64,000 nucleotides of DNA, taken from contig NZ_CP159253.1 of assembly GCF_040438645.1 (NCBI RefSeq), forward strand, positions 3,968,001-4,032,000, given 5' to 3'. The notes below the pieces were generated by a model that searched no databases, was not told where the DNA came from, and was given only the letters and a program-made list of their open reading frames with translations. The stretch comes from Mesorhizobium sp. WSM2240 (GTDB lineage Bacteria > Pseudomonadota > Alphaproteobacteria > Rhizobiales > Rhizobiaceae). Both the position numbers and the translations under genes were made by a program. Positions 24,426 through 34,203 of the stretch are shown here, piece by piece. Within the stretch, counting starts at the first letter, position 1; each line of letters begins with the position of its first letter.

Positions 24426-25499
24426 ATGCACCAACTGAGCGCGGAAACCCGCATCGAGCACGACACCATCAGATCCGTGATGGAAAAGCTGCGCGCCGAG
24501 CACAGCGAGTTCGAGATCGAAACCGGGATCGACGACCAATGGGAGTTCCGCACCCATTACGGCTCGCTGAGTGCTGTCGTCGGCGACCGCAGCGTCCGCA
24601 TCCAGGTCCATGCCGACGACGAGACTAACCTCTCCTACATGAAGATGGGCGTTGCCGGCCACCTCGCCGAACATCTCGGCACGACGGCCGGAATCCGCTG
24701 GCAGGGCGACGGCGCCGACGCCGGCAGGCCGGTCTTCTTTCGCGAACTTACCGTCCTTTCTTCAGCCCGGATTTCACCCCACCTGCAGCGCGTACGCTTT
24801 TCCGGCCGCCATCTCGGCCGCTTCACCCATGGCGGCCTGCATATGCGCCTGCTCCTGCCACCTAGCGGCAGGCAGCCGGTATGGCCTTCGCTTGGCGCCG
24901 ACGGTCTGCTGGTCTGGCCTTCGGGCGAGGACACCCTCGTGGTGCGGGTCTACACGATCCGGGGCATCGACGTGACCGCCGGCTGGGTCGATGTCGATTT
25001 CGTCCTGCATCCGGGCAGCGATACGCCGGCCGCGACATTCGCCGAGAATGCAAAGGCCGGCGATGTCATCGGCATGATCGGACCCGGCGGCGGCGGTGTC
25101 CCTGAGGCGGAAAACCTTCTCCTCTTCGGCGACGACACCGCGCTTCCTGCCATCGGCCGGATTCTCGACAATCTCGCGCCTGCAACCCGCGCCGAAGTGT
25201 TTCTCGAGGTCGACGGCCCCGCGGACGCCATCCCGCTGGCGGGCGGCGACAATGTTCGCGTCACCTGGCTCTATCGCCATGGCCGCGATCCGGGAACCGC
25301 GGGTCTGTTGTCGGAGACTCTTCGCAGGATGGACCCGGCATCGCTGCCGCCTGATCCTTACGTCTGGGCAGGATGCGAGTTCGCCGACTTCAAGGAAATC
25401 CGCAAGATTCTGCGCAAGGAGTGGGGACTGAAGAAGGATCGGCACCTAGTCGTCGCCTATTGGCGGCGCGGCGTATCGGGCGAAAGCGACGATGAGTAG
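24426..25499 (+). CDS. Siderophore-interacting protein with N-terminal DUF2218 (ferric-siderophore reductase)
   Basis: 357 aa from the ATG at 24426. Residues 1-95 form a DUF2218 domain (RIEHDTIRSVMEKLRAEHSE ... LAEHLG). The rest is a ViuB/SIP FAD-binding domain with RVYTIR (flavin site) and a SIP NAD(P)H domain ending YVWAGCEFADFKEIRK ... VVAYWRRG. It would reduce imported Fe(III)-siderophore in the cytoplasm to release iron. It is convergent with the receptor/importer operon, completing an uptake-reduction locus. Two iron boxes lie upstream. Confidence 0.9.
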   Translation: MHQLSAETRIEHDTIRSVMEKLRAEHSEFEIETGIDDQWEFRTHYGSLSAVVGDRSVRIQVHADDETNLSYMKMGVAGHLAEHLGTTAGIRWQGDGADAGRPVFFRELTVLSSARISPHLQRVRFSGRHLGRFTHGGLHMRLLLPPSGRQPVWPSLGADGLLVWPSGEDTLVVRVYTIRGIDVTAGWVDVDFVLHPGSDTPAATFAENAKAGDVIGMIGPGGGGVPEAENLLLFGDDTALPAIGRILDNLAPATRAEVFLEVDGPADAIPLAGGDNVRVTWLYRHGRDPGTAGLLSETLRRMDPASLPPDPYVWAGCEFADFKEIRKILRKEWGLKKDRHLVVAYWRRGVSGESDDE

Positions 25500-25511
25500 A
25501 ATGGCTCTGGT

Positions 25512-26738
25512 TCAGACCGGCGCTGAGCGCCGGCCGGCCACCATGACGATCGCCGGCACGGCGGCAAGCGCGACTGTCCCCGCCCCGGCGAAGAAAACGC
25601 CGTAGCCGAAATGCTCGGCCGCGTAGCCGGCCAGGATGCCGCCCGCCATGCTCACCAGCGCGTCCATGCATTGGAACAGCGTGAAGTCCACCCCGGCCTG
25701 CCTGGGATCAGACCAGCGCATGAACTGCGCGTAGAGCGCCACGAACCCCAAAGCGAGGATGCCGGACGAACTTGCGATCGCGACCCCGAACAGGACGGTT
25801 TTCGACCAGCCGGCCTGGACATCGAAGACTGAGAAGTAGAAGAGCGAAGCCGCCTGCAGGACCAGGGCGAGCACGAGGACATTGCGCACCCCCCACGTCT
25901 TGACGAGCGCGCCGCCGGCCAGGGCCGCGGCGACCCCGGCGAGCAGGCCGCCAACGCCATTGAGAAACCCGATCGACGACAGGTCCAGCCCCACGTCGAC
26001 GAGAAACGGGCCCAGCATCAACAGGCCCACTTTCTGGGCAACGACGTAGATCGCCGCGGCGGCAAGACCGCGGCGGATCTCGGAACGCCGCAAAGCGGCT
26101 GCGAGCGAGGGAACATGATCCCTTGTTTCTTCAGGCATATGGCGGGCCGGACCCAGCATGAACGGCAGGCCGAGCAGCAGCACCAGCAGCGCCATGGCCC
26201 AGACGGCCGCCAGCCAGCCGGAGGCATCGACGAGAACGAGGAACAATCCCCCGCCGACGGCCGAGCCGAGATAGGCGCCGCCCACCTGCGCCGCATTGCC
26301 CCAGCCGTGATGCTCCCGCGAAAGGCTCTGTACCGCGAAACCGTCGCAGGCGATGTCGACCGTGGAGGCGGCGAACGCTACCACTGTCAGGCAGGCCAGG
26401 ACAGGGACCAGGGACGCCGGCCCCACCGCCCCGACCACAATCAGGCCGAGAACGGAGACGAGGACGCCGGCAAGGACGACGGCGCCGGAGCGGTTTCGTC
26501 CGGTGCGAGGGAGTCGAAAACGCTCCACCGCGGGCGACCAGAGAAATTTGAGCGCCCACGGCAGGGCGATCAGGGAAACCAGGCCGATGCGGTCGAGCGA
26601 CACGCCTTCGGCGCGCATGACGGCGGGCAGGCCGGTCCAGGTGATGCCGCCGATCACGCTCTGAGCCACGTAAAGGCCGCCGATCGCCAGGAACAGGGCG
26701 AGAGGCGGCAAAGCCGGCTTCGGGGCTGGAGCGTGCAT
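25512..26738 (-). CDS. MFS siderophore importer, RhtX/FptX-like
   Basis: 408 aa with twelve predicted helices. The opening [20 protein letters not shown] and the [19 protein letters not shown] loop are typical of RhtX/FptX-type single-protein siderophore permeases. The ATG at 26738 shares its A with the TGA of the TonB receptor (TGATG), so translation is coupled. It would carry the ferric siderophore from periplasm to cytoplasm. The upstream-extended frame to 27035 lies in the receptor and is not used. Confidence 0.85.
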   Translation of the reverse strand: MHAPAPKPALPPLALFLAIGGLYVAQSVIGGITWTGLPAVMRAEGVSLDRIGLVSLIALPWALKFLWSPAVERFRLPRTGRNRSGAVVLAGVLVSVLGLIVVGAVGPASLVPVLACLTVVAFAASTVDIACDGFAVQSLSREHHGWGNAAQVGGAYLGSAVGGGLFLVLVDASGWLAAVWAMALLVLLLGLPFMLGPARHMPEETRDHVPSLAAALRRSEIRRGLAAAAIYVVAQKVGLLMLGPFLVDVGLDLSSIGFLNGVGGLLAGVAAALAGGALVKTWGVRNVLVLALVLQAASLFYFSVFDVQAGWSKTVLFGVAIASSSGILALGFVALYAQFMRWSDPRQAGVDFTLFQCMDALVSMAGGILAGYAAEHFGYGVFFAGAGTVALAAVPAIVMVAGRRSAPV

Positions 26739-28861
26739 CAGAAGCGGTACCGCAGGCTGCCGAACACCGAACGGCCTTCGTCCCAGTAGCAGTTGCCGGC
26801 CTGGCAGTTCGGCTTCTTCTCGTCGAACAGGTTCTTGGCGTTGACCTGCAGCATCAGCCCTTCGAGGTTCGGGCTCTTCGCGCCGAAATCGTAGGAGAGC
26901 GCCGCATCGACGAAGACCCGGTCCTCGTTCTTGAACGTATTGAGATCGTCGCCGTAGCTTTCCCCCACATAGCGGACGCCGGCGCCGAGCCCCAGGCCCT
27001 CGAGCGCACCGTCCTGGAACTCGTAGTGGCCCCATAGCGAGACGATGTGGTTGGGCGTCGACGAAAGCTCATTGCCAACCGTCCCCGCAGCGCCCTTCTC
27101 GATCTTCATACGCATGTAGGTGTAGGAGGCGATGAGGCCGAAGCCGTTGTCGAAAGAGGCGTTGGCCTCGAGTTCGAAACCCTGGGAGTTGAGGTCGAGC
27201 TGGCGCTGGCGCTGGTTGCCGGCATCGTCGAAAGTGCCGTCGAAGACGACGCCGTCCTTCTGGTTGATGTTGAAATAGGCCGCGCCGAGGACTGCATTGT
27301 AGTCCGGTAGCTCGTACTTCACGCCGACCTCGACCTGCTCGCCCTTGGTCGGCCGCGCGACCCGCCTCTCATTGGTCTCGCTGTGGTAAACAAAGCCGAT
27401 ATTGGGCGAGAACGAGGTCGAGTAGTTCGCATAAGGGATGATGCCCCACTCCGTCCGATAGGACAGACCAAGCCGGCCGGAGAATGCGCTGTCGCTCTGC
27501 TCTGTTTCCGTAAACTCCGGATCGGTGCTGCGGCTCTCGACCCAATCATGGCGGGCGCTGGCGAACAGCGTCAGATCGTTCCACTGCATTTGGTCGTGCA
27601 GGTAAACGCCGGTCTGGTGCATTATCTGACCGCCGGAAAAGGCAAGCGGCATCGACTGGATATCTTCGACAGAGGTGTAAGACAGGGCGTTGCTGGCCTC
27701 GTAGTCCGACCAGCCATAGTCGACGCCGGCGACCGCCACATGGCTTATCGGCCCGGTGTCGAACTCGAACTGCGCCATGTTGTCCACGACGAAGTTCTTC
27801 ATATCCTCCTTGTAGTGACCCCAGTAGCGGGCAAGCAGGTCGGGATCAGCCGGGTCGGCCGGGTAATGGCCGCTATACTCCAGATCGGCATCGACGGCGT
27901 TGAAGCGCAGGTTCTGGCGCACCGTCAGCAAATCGTTGAAGCGGTGCTCGAATTCGTAGCCGATGCGCCCCTGCAGTCCGGTGAAGTCGTTCCACTCCGG
28001 ATCGCCCTCATAGATGTTCGACACCTGGCCGTAGGCGGGATTGTAGAAGAAGGCGGTTCCGCCGGTCACGGCGCGGGAGACTTCGCCGAGGATCGTCAGC
28101 TTCGTATCCTCGTCGGGTTTGAAGGTGACGGCGGGCGCGAAATAGAGCTTGTCGTCCGAATAGCCAGGGAGTTCGGTATCGGCCAGCCGGCCAAGCCCGG
28201 TCATGCGGTAAAGGATGGTGCCCTCTTCATTGGCCGGCCCCGAGAAGTCGAACGCAGCCTGATAGCGGTCGTATCCGCCGAAGAGCACTTCGACTTCCCG
28301 GAACCGCTCCTCCTTCGGCCGCTTGGTGACGAGGTTGACGATGCCGCCGGGGCCGCTGATGCCGTAGAGCGACGAGGCCGGGCCTTTCAGGATGGTGATG
28401 CCCTCGATGCCGTAGGGCTCGGTCTTGAACCAGGCCGACGGCCCATTGAACTGGCGCAGCCCGTCGCGGAACATGCCGTTGTAATGGGCTGGGAACCCGC
28501 GCAGGAAGAACGCGTCGTAGCGGCTGTCGAAGCCGAAGCTGTTCGGGTTGGCGCTGGCGGTGTAGGTCAGCGCCTCGTTCAGCGTCCGCGGTTTCTGGTC
28601 CTCGATCTGGTCCTGCGTGACGACGGAGATGGCCTGCGGAATCTGAACGATCGGCGTATCGACCTTGGTGCCGATCCGATCCTGCTTGGCGACATAGCCA
28701 TCCTGCACGAGGATGTCGTCGCTCTCGGCTTCGACGGTTATCTGCTCGAGCACCGTGACGCCGCGCTCGTCCTGCGCAAAAGCGCCGTGGGTCGCGACCA
28801 ACGCGGCGGCGCTCCCGAGCAGGATCATCCCCCACCGGCCGGTTATCGATTGCGTCCCCAT
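26738..28861 (-). CDS. TonB-dependent siderophore receptor
   Basis: 707 aa. Signal peptide ([10 protein letters not shown] ... ATHGAFAQ), TonB-box-like [14 protein letters not shown], a plug domain ([20 protein letters not shown] ... [11 protein letters not shown] ... [21 protein letters not shown]) and a 22-strand barrel ending SLRYRF with the C-terminal Phe needed for outer-membrane insertion. The start at 28861 follows GGAGAGAATTC. Strong similarity to the FhuA/FpvA-type ferri-siderophore group; the exact siderophore is not predictable. First gene of an operon with the MFS importer. Confidence 0.92.
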   Translation of the reverse strand: MGTQSITGRWGMILLGSAAALVATHGAFAQDERGVTVLEQITVEAESDDILVQDGYVAKQDRIGTKVDTPIVQIPQAISVVTQDQIEDQKPRTLNEALTYTASANPNSFGFDSRYDAFFLRGFPAHYNGMFRDGLRQFNGPSAWFKTEPYGIEGITILKGPASSLYGISGPGGIVNLVTKRPKEERFREVEVLFGGYDRYQAAFDFSGPANEEGTILYRMTGLGRLADTELPGYSDDKLYFAPAVTFKPDEDTKLTILGEVSRAVTGGTAFFYNPAYGQVSNIYEGDPEWNDFTGLQGRIGYEFEHRFNDLLTVRQNLRFNAVDADLEYSGHYPADPADPDLLARYWGHYKEDMKNFVVDNMAQFEFDTGPISHVAVAGVDYGWSDYEASNALSYTSVEDIQSMPLAFSGGQIMHQTGVYLHDQMQWNDLTLFASARHDWVESRSTDPEFTETEQSDSAFSGRLGLSYRTEWGIIPYANYSTSFSPNIGFVYHSETNERRVARPTKGEQVEVGVKYELPDYNAVLGAAYFNINQKDGVVFDGTFDDAGNQRQRQLDLNSQGFELEANASFDNGFGLIASYTYMRMKIEKGAAGTVGNELSSTPNHIVSLWGHYEFQDGALEGLGLGAGVRYVGESYGDDLNTFKNEDRVFVDAALSYDFGAKSPNLEGLMLQVNAKNLFDEKKPNCQAGNCYWDEGRSVFGSLRYRF

Positions 28862-28914
28862 GAATTCTCTCCGCTTCGCGTTCTGCCCTGTTCGCGGTAG
28901 GCGATTCACAAATA

Positions 28915-28929
28915 TGACTGTTTGAGTCA
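28915..28929 (-). promoter_or_regulatory. Iron-responsive (RirA-type) box upstream of the TonB receptor
   Basis: TGACT-GTTTG-AGTCA is a perfect 5-bp-arm dyad that fits TGA-N9-TCA. It lies 54 bp upstream of the receptor ATG, and its minus-strand end overlaps a TTGACT -35-like hexamer, so binding would block transcription under iron sufficiency. Confidence 0.7.
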
Positions 28930-29083
28930 AGTTATTTTTCGGCCACAAGGAAAGCATCCACACTGCGGGGTACTCGACAGGCCGTGGCGTCTGCTAGGCA
29001 GCTCGGCAAACACGGGATTCTCGCTGGACCGGCCCTGCTGGACCCTCCTTGCCGGGACCAGTGTGTGGTTTTACGCTCCGTCC

Positions 29084-30280
29084 ATGGCTCAGCGTTTTGC
29101 CCTCGACTATCCGCTCATGCACTGGCTTTTGACCGACGCCAGGCGTATCAGCGATCCGAAGGCCTTCCTCGCCGCGCTTGCCGAACAGTTTCTGGTCCAT
29201 GGCATGGAGGTGGCGCGGCTCACCACAGGCGTTCCGATCCTGCACCCGCAGGTCCATTCCTACAGCGCCCGCTGGGAGCTGGGCAAAGGCGTGTCGGATC
29301 GGTACTTCCGCCTCACCGCCGAATCCCTGCCGGCGCTGGAGAACAGCCCGGTCAAGACTGTGTACAGCGGCGGCGGTTCGGTGCGCTGCGACCCGACTGC
29401 ACCGCCGCGCGAAGGCGAGTTCGGCATCCTCGCCGATCTGCGCCGCGACGGCATGACCGACTACGTCGCGTTGAGCATTCCCTTCTCGGACGGAACCGCG
29501 AAACTTCTGACTGTCGCCACCCAGCGGCCCGGCGGCTTTACCGATGCGGAAATGGAGCTGCTGGAGGCGCTGACGCCGGGCGTCGCAGTCAACCTCGAGG
29601 TTCAGGCGCTTCGCCTGACTGCCCGCACGCTTCTCGACACCTATATCGGGCGCCAGGCCGGCGCGCGTGTGTTGGAGGGGGCGATCAAGCGCGGCATGGG
29701 CGAAACAATCCGCGCCGTGATCTGGCTCTGCGATCTCCGCGGCTTCACCGGCCTGTCTGAGCAATTGCCGCGCGATGCGCTGATCGAACTCCTCAACGCC
29801 TATTTTGGTCGCATGTGCGCAGCGCTCGACGCCGGCGGCGGCGAGGTGTTGAAATTCGTCGGCGATGCGCTTCTTGGTATTTTTCCCATACTCGACAGCA
29901 ATCCGGCTTCGGTCTGCGCCCGCGCACTCACTGCGGCCGAAAATGCGCGGGAAGCGCTGGCGGCGTATAATGCCGAACGCAATGGCACTGGCGCGCCGCG
30001 GATAGATTACGGCATCGCTCTCCATGTCGGCGACGTCATGTACGGCAATATCGGCGGCGAGAGCCGGCTCGATTTCACCGTCATTGGCCCGGCGGTCAAC
30101 CTCGCGGCGCGAATCGAAGGGCTTTGCCGCGACCTCGGCCGCCCTGTCCTCCTCTCCGATGATTTCGTGGCCGCCTCCGGCCTGCCCGCGGACTCCCTCG
30201 GGGCTTTCCAGCTGAAGGGACTCTCCGGCGCCCGGCAGATATACGCTCCGCCCGAAGGCGGTGATGCGGCCCCGGTGTAG
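29084..30280 (+). CDS. Class III adenylate/guanylate cyclase
   Basis: 398 aa. The N-terminal ~180 residues form a sensor-like region without membrane segments (TDARRISDPKAFLAALAEQF). The C-terminal catalytic domain has the two metal Asp in LCDLRGFTGLS (Asp217) and LKFVGDALLGIF (Asp261), and DFTVIGPAVNLAARIEGL. It would make cAMP. The N-terminal part resembles that of other rhizobial soluble cyclases. The start is uncertain; the frame is open to 28922, but 29084 is the first ATG giving a normal N-terminus and avoids the receptor promoter. Confidence 0.85.
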   Translation: MAQRFALDYPLMHWLLTDARRISDPKAFLAALAEQFLVHGMEVARLTTGVPILHPQVHSYSARWELGKGVSDRYFRLTAESLPALENSPVKTVYSGGGSVRCDPTAPPREGEFGILADLRRDGMTDYVALSIPFSDGTAKLLTVATQRPGGFTDAEMELLEALTPGVAVNLEVQALRLTARTLLDTYIGRQAGARVLEGAIKRGMGETIRAVIWLCDLRGFTGLSEQLPRDALIELLNAYFGRMCAALDAGGGEVLKFVGDALLGIFPILDSNPASVCARALTAAENAREALAAYNAERNGTGAPRIDYGIALHVGDVMYGNIGGESRLDFTVIGPAVNLAARIEGLCRDLGRPVLLSDDFVAASGLPADSLGAFQLKGLSGARQIYAPPEGGDAAPV

Positions 30281-30296
30281 TCCTTGAGCGTTTCAG

Positions 30297-31196
30297 TTAG
30301 GCTGAGGCATATCCAGGCGTCGCCTCTGCATTCTCAATGAAATTCTTGATCAAAGCGACGCACTCCAGCGCATGGGTCTCGAGGAGGAAGTGTGAACTCC
30401 CATAGATGTGGGTTTCGACGTTCTCCAGCACGCGATTATATGCCATCACCTCGTTCAGGTCGAAATAGGGGTCGTGCCTGCCCCAGAGCAGCAGGCATCG
30501 CGGCTGATATCGGCGATGATAGGCTTCGATTTCCGGGAAACGGGCGACGTGTTTCCTGAAATCCTGGAAAAGCGCGAACTCAATCTCGATGCGGCCGGGC
30601 CGCGACATGCGTTCCCAATCAAGATGCCAGCTTTCCGGCGCCGCAAGGGATTCCAGTGCTTTCGGCATCCCGCCCAGATATGTCTCGCGCGTTCCCTCGA
30701 AATTCAGCCATTCCGGCAAGCGCGCCCTGTTTTCTTCGGAAGGATCGGCCCAGAACGCTTTCGTGGTGTCCCACCCCGGCCCCAGGCCCTCGTCATGCGC
30801 GCTTGCGTTCTGCACGATGAGCCCGCGGATGCGATCCGGAGCCCGGGTCGCCAGATAGTAGCCGACCGCCACGCCCCAATCGTGCATGTACAGGTAGTAG
30901 GAACGAAGTCCGAGATCGTCCAGGAGAGCACCGAGGGTCCGGGAAATATTTTCGAACGTGTAGTCATAATCCTCCTTCCGCGGCATCGCGGAGAAACCGA
31001 AAGCCGGCATGTCCGGCGCGATGACGTACGCAGCTTCCGCGAGCGGAGACAAGACATTCCGGTACATGTGAGAAGAGCTGGGGGTGCCATGAAGGAACAC
31101 AAGCGCGGGCGCATCCGGCGACCCGGCGCTACGAAAATGAATATCCACTCCGTTTGCCGTTGCGTGATTGTGCCTGACCTTATTGATGCTCAGCAT
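30297..31196 (-). CDS. Alpha/beta hydrolase, epoxide hydrolase/haloalkane dehalogenase-like
   Basis: 299 aa. The oxyanion motif HGTPSSSHMYR (HGxP) and nucleophile Asp106 in YMHDWGVAVGY identify the Asp-nucleophile branch of the α/β hydrolases. The acid/base end is GRHDPYFDLNE and GSSHFLLET (His near residue 278). Epoxide hydrolases and haloalkane dehalogenases share this set; HGxP favours epoxide hydrolase. The start at 31196 has GAGG 8 nt upstream. Substrate unknown. Confidence 0.87.
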   Translation of the reverse strand: MLSINKVRHNHATANGVDIHFRSAGSPDAPALVFLHGTPSSSHMYRNVLSPLAEAAYVIAPDMPAFGFSAMPRKEDYDYTFENISRTLGALLDDLGLRSYYLYMHDWGVAVGYYLATRAPDRIRGLIVQNASAHDEGLGPGWDTTKAFWADPSEENRARLPEWLNFEGTRETYLGGMPKALESLAAPESWHLDWERMSRPGRIEIEFALFQDFRKHVARFPEIEAYHRRYQPRCLLLWGRHDPYFDLNEVMAYNRVLENVETHIYGSSHFLLETHALECVALIKNFIENAEATPGYASA

Positions 31197-31533
31197 GATC
31201 GACCTCGCAATTTGACGGGGCTTATCACCGAACCGAACGGCTGGACCGCTCGCACTCGCGCCCACCATTAGTGAGCTCTTACAACGCTACACTGGTCATC
31301 CTGTTGCAGGTCAATGTGGGTTTGAACGGCGTGTCAAAGCTGGCTCCGGCCTGCCTCGATCCGGAATGACGGCGGCAAGAATTCAGATTTGCTGAAGAGA
31401 ACCATGGACGACTCGAAGATTCCCAAGGGGTGATGAAGCCCCGCGATCTTGGTCTCGCTGTCGCCTCATTGCGTTTGCTTTCTTGAAAGCTGGGCGAGTT
31501 AGGAACGCCCTTCCCAAAGAGAGAGGACGTCAA
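31197..31533. other. 337-bp intergenic region, no gene
   Basis: Divergent spacer between the hydrolase and ampC. No ampR-like gene is present. A minus-strand frame at 31279-31533 (84 aa, Ser/Arg-rich) looks like chance. The ribosome site AGAGGA for the ampC TTG start is at its right end. Confidence 0.4.
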
Positions 31534-31643
31534 TTGAGTTTTGTTGCAAAGGCGGTCAGGCCGCTTGCCTGGCCATCATCTCTTCCTGCCTGCTCACGAC
31601 TGCAGCCGGGGCTGCCGATAGTCCCGGCAAGATAAACGAAGCC

Positions 31644-32708
31644 GTGGATCGTGCCTTCCGTCCGCTCCTGAAGGAGTATGGCGTGCCCGGGATCGCAGTC
31701 GCCGTGACGATTGACGGCGAGCAGCATTTCTTCAGCTACGGGGTCGCCTCGAAAAAGAGCAATGCGCCGGTGACGAAGGACACGCTCTTCGAGATCGGCT
31801 CCGTCAGCAAGACGTTCACCGCAACCTTGGCCTCCTACGCGCAGGTACTCGGCAAGATGTCGCTGGACGATCGCCCGGGGAAATACATGCCGCAGCTGCG
31901 CGGCAGCGCAATCGACAAGGCAAGCCTGCTCAATCTCGGCACCTATACCGCGGGCGGGCTGCCCTTGCAGTTCCCCGACGCCGTCACGAATGACGCGCAG
32001 ATGGCGAACTATTTCCAGGAGTGGAAGCCGTCCGCCGCTCCGGGCGCCGAGCGGCGATACTCCAACCCCAGCCTTGGCCTGTTCGGACATATCGCCGGCC
32101 TGGCGATGAACGGCAGTTTCCCAAAACTGGTGGAAACCGAACTCTTCCCCCGGCTCGGCCTCGGCCACAGCTATATCCGGGTGCCGAAAGCGGCGATGGG
32201 CAACTATGCATGGGGTCACAACAAGGCCGGCAAGCCTGTAAGGGTGCATCCGGGTCTCTTCGACGCGGAAGCCTATGGCGTTAAAACAACCGCCGCCGAC
32301 TTGATCCGTTTCTTCGAGGCCAACATCCGGCCGGAGACCCTCGATACGCCGATGCGGCGCGCCGTCGAAGGCACTCACATTGGCTACTTCAAGATCGGCG
32401 GGATGGTGCAAGGTCTCGGTTGGGAGCAATACCCCTATCCGATCGCGCTGGACCGGCTATTGGCCGGCAACTCCGCGACCATGGCCATGGAAGCCAATGC
32501 CGCGACGCAGCTCACGCCGCCGCACATTCCTTCGGGGCCGACGCTGTTCAACAAAACCGGCTCGACCAACGGGTTCGGCGCCTATGTTGCCTTCGTGCCT
32601 GACAAGAAGATCGGCATCGTGATGCTGGCCAACAAGAACATCCCGATTCCGGCGCGCATCAAGGCGGCGCATGCCGTGCTCGAGCGGCTTTCCGCGGAAA
32701 CTCCGTAA
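31644..32708 (+). CDS. ampC: Class C beta-lactamase (AmpC), signal peptide out of frame
   Basis: The 354-codon main frame carries all class C landmarks: SVSK (Ser53-Lys56), YSN (139-141) and KTG (304-306), with [18 protein letters not shown] as in Ochrobactrum-type AmpC. It opens only at a GTG without a ribosome site. Upstream in the same frame is a perfect signal-peptide body ([19 protein letters not shown]), while a TTG at 31534 with AGAGGA starts [12 protein letters not shown] in the +1 frame. Adding one base near 31561-31570 joins them into a normal precursor of about 391 aa. No ampR adjoins. Confidence 0.8.
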   Translation: MDRAFRPLLKEYGVPGIAVAVTIDGEQHFFSYGVASKKSNAPVTKDTLFEIGSVSKTFTATLASYAQVLGKMSLDDRPGKYMPQLRGSAIDKASLLNLGTYTAGGLPLQFPDAVTNDAQMANYFQEWKPSAAPGAERRYSNPSLGLFGHIAGLAMNGSFPKLVETELFPRLGLGHSYIRVPKAAMGNYAWGHNKAGKPVRVHPGLFDAEAYGVKTTAADLIRFFEANIRPETLDTPMRRAVEGTHIGYFKIGGMVQGLGWEQYPYPIALDRLLAGNSATMAMEANAATQLTPPHIPSGPTLFNKTGSTNGFGAYVAFVPDKKIGIVMLANKNIPIPARIKAAHAVLERLSAETP

Positions 32709-32728
32709 TTGGCCGGGCCCGGCCCGGC

Positions 32729-33535
32729 TCACCCGCCTGCGCCGGTTCGCGGCTGTTTGCCTGCTTGCGGAGTTTTCTGAGCGGGCAGGCTGCTTTCGCC
32801 GAACTGCATCACCTCGTCGGCGATTTCTCCGTTCAGTATCTCTTCGAACCTGTCGAGCGCACGCGCGACATTGGCTCCATCCATCACCCGGTGGTCGTAA
32901 TGGATACGGACGGTCACCGAACCGTCGTCTCCGATCGGTCCGTAATTGAGCAGAGTGGTCAGTGGCGTTAGCGGGTTGAGGGATTCTGCCCCGAGCCCCG
33001 AATAGACGGAGAACTGGAACGTGCCGAAATAGTTCGGCCTCTGCCGGGCGATATTCAGCCCGAGCCACATCAGCGCCCTTCGGATCGGCGTCGGCACGCG
33101 GGCCATCCTCAAAGCGCGCCGGAACTCCCTGATCTCCATGACAGGACGTGACCGCGCCGTGTGGATCGACGCATGCAGTTCGGCGATCGAGCAGCGCTCC
33201 GGGCCCTTGATGCGGCTCAGCAGCACAGCCCGCTCGCCCTCATATTCCCGCTCATGGGCGATCGAGGCGACGCTCACCGGGTACTCGTAGAATTGCGGCC
33301 AGGGAAGTTTAACGTAGGCCCGCCGGAACTCGGGCGTCTCCCTCGCGAGAAGCGCATATCCCTTCACGAAGATAGCGCTCCAGGAGGGTTTGGGCTGCTG
33401 CGCCATCCTGGCCCTTACCAGCGGGCCGAGATTCATGTGACGCTGCACGGTGACGCGCGGCACTCCGATCGAGAATCTCATCAGGTCGCCGACAAGCCGT
33501 CGGGGCGCCGAAATCTTTAGGGCTCGGCCTCGCAT
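32729..33535 (-). CDS. Stand-alone 2-oxoacid dehydrogenase acyltransferase-like (E2 catalytic) protein
   Basis: 268 aa. It ends with the E2/chloramphenicol-acetyltransferase signature HYDHRVMDGANVARAL (DHRxxDG). There is no lipoyl or subunit-binding domain. The N-terminus is basic and replaces the usual substrate-channel strands with ARMAQQPKPSWSAIFVKGYAL. The C-terminal tail is low-complexity. It probably transfers an acyl group to an unknown acceptor. The gene lies 10 bp after the methyltransferase gene, so the two form an operon. Confidence 0.75.
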   Translation of the reverse strand: MRGRALKISAPRRLVGDLMRFSIGVPRVTVQRHMNLGPLVRARMAQQPKPSWSAIFVKGYALLARETPEFRRAYVKLPWPQFYEYPVSVASIAHEREYEGERAVLLSRIKGPERCSIAELHASIHTARSRPVMEIREFRRALRMARVPTPIRRALMWLGLNIARQRPNYFGTFQFSVYSGLGAESLNPLTPLTTLLNYGPIGDDGSVTVRIHYDHRVMDGANVARALDRFEEILNGEIADEVMQFGESSLPAQKTPQAGKQPRTGAGG

Positions 33536-33545
33536 GACAGGACCT

Positions 33546-34133
33546 CTAATAAAGATAAGGGATTATTCTTTTGGTCCTCTCCATATAGGCCCGGTATTGG
33601 GGCCCGAAATTCTCCAGCATCATACGCTCTTCCTTGTCCACTCGCAGGAAAAAAAGGATTGCGAAGCCGATCAGCCCGGCCAGTCCCGCGACCCAGTTCG
33701 ACAGCAGAAAGGCTTGCCCAAGGCCCATCAGCATGAATGACGTGTACATGGGGTGCCGGACGACGGCGTACGGCCCGCCACTGACCAGCGCGTGCCGGTC
33801 GCGGATCTCCAGCGTGATCGACCAGTTCCGGCCGAGTTCCTTGTGCGACCTGCGAAAAACCCACAGCGCCGAGGCGAAGATGATGGCCCCGAGCACGACG
33901 GCCCACCATCTCGCCGGATAGTCGGCCGATTCCGGGATGCCGGTCGCGACGTAGAAGCCCGGCAGGATCGCCAGGCCGAAGAGAGCCGCCGCAAGCCCGA
34001 CGATTTCGGAAGCCGAACGGCGGTCTGTTACGACCCGCACGCGCTTGGCCCGGCGCTCGAAGGGATATCGAATCACATACCAGGCGACGATCCCGAGCAC
34101 CCACGCGATCTCGCCAACTGAACTCACTGACAT
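33546..34133 (-). CDS. Isoprenylcysteine carboxyl methyltransferase-family membrane protein
   Basis: 195 aa with four or five membrane helices. The C-terminal ICMT/PEMT signature is GPYAVVRHPMYTSFMLMGLG followed by EERMMLENFGPQYRAYMERT. Bacterial members methylate small lipophilic or phospholipid substrates using S-adenosylmethionine, whose site is formed by the GPYxxxRHPMY loop and the terminal Glu. First gene of a two-gene operon with the E2-like acyltransferase. Confidence 0.85.
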   Translation of the reverse strand: MSVSSVGEIAWVLGIVAWYVIRYPFERRAKRVRVVTDRRSASEIVGLAAALFGLAILPGFYVATGIPESADYPARWWAVVLGAIIFASALWVFRRSHKELGRNWSITLEIRDRHALVSGGPYAVVRHPMYTSFMLMGLGQAFLLSNWVAGLAGLIGFAILFFLRVDKEERMMLENFGPQYRAYMERTKRIIPYLY

Positions 34134-34203
34134 GCTTACTTCACCGGCGCCCTTTCGGCGTTATGGAACGTCCGAAGCGTGGCCGCCTAAACACATCGAT
34201 CTC

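Noticed and set aside
27383..28900. 505-codon plus-strand frame opposite the TonB receptor
   Set aside because: Mirror of a well-supported receptor gene; product is Arg/Val-rich shadow.
31279..31533. 84-codon minus-strand frame between hydrolase and ampC
   Set aside because: Ser/Arg-rich, no ribosome site, no similarity, covers the ampC ribosome-site region.
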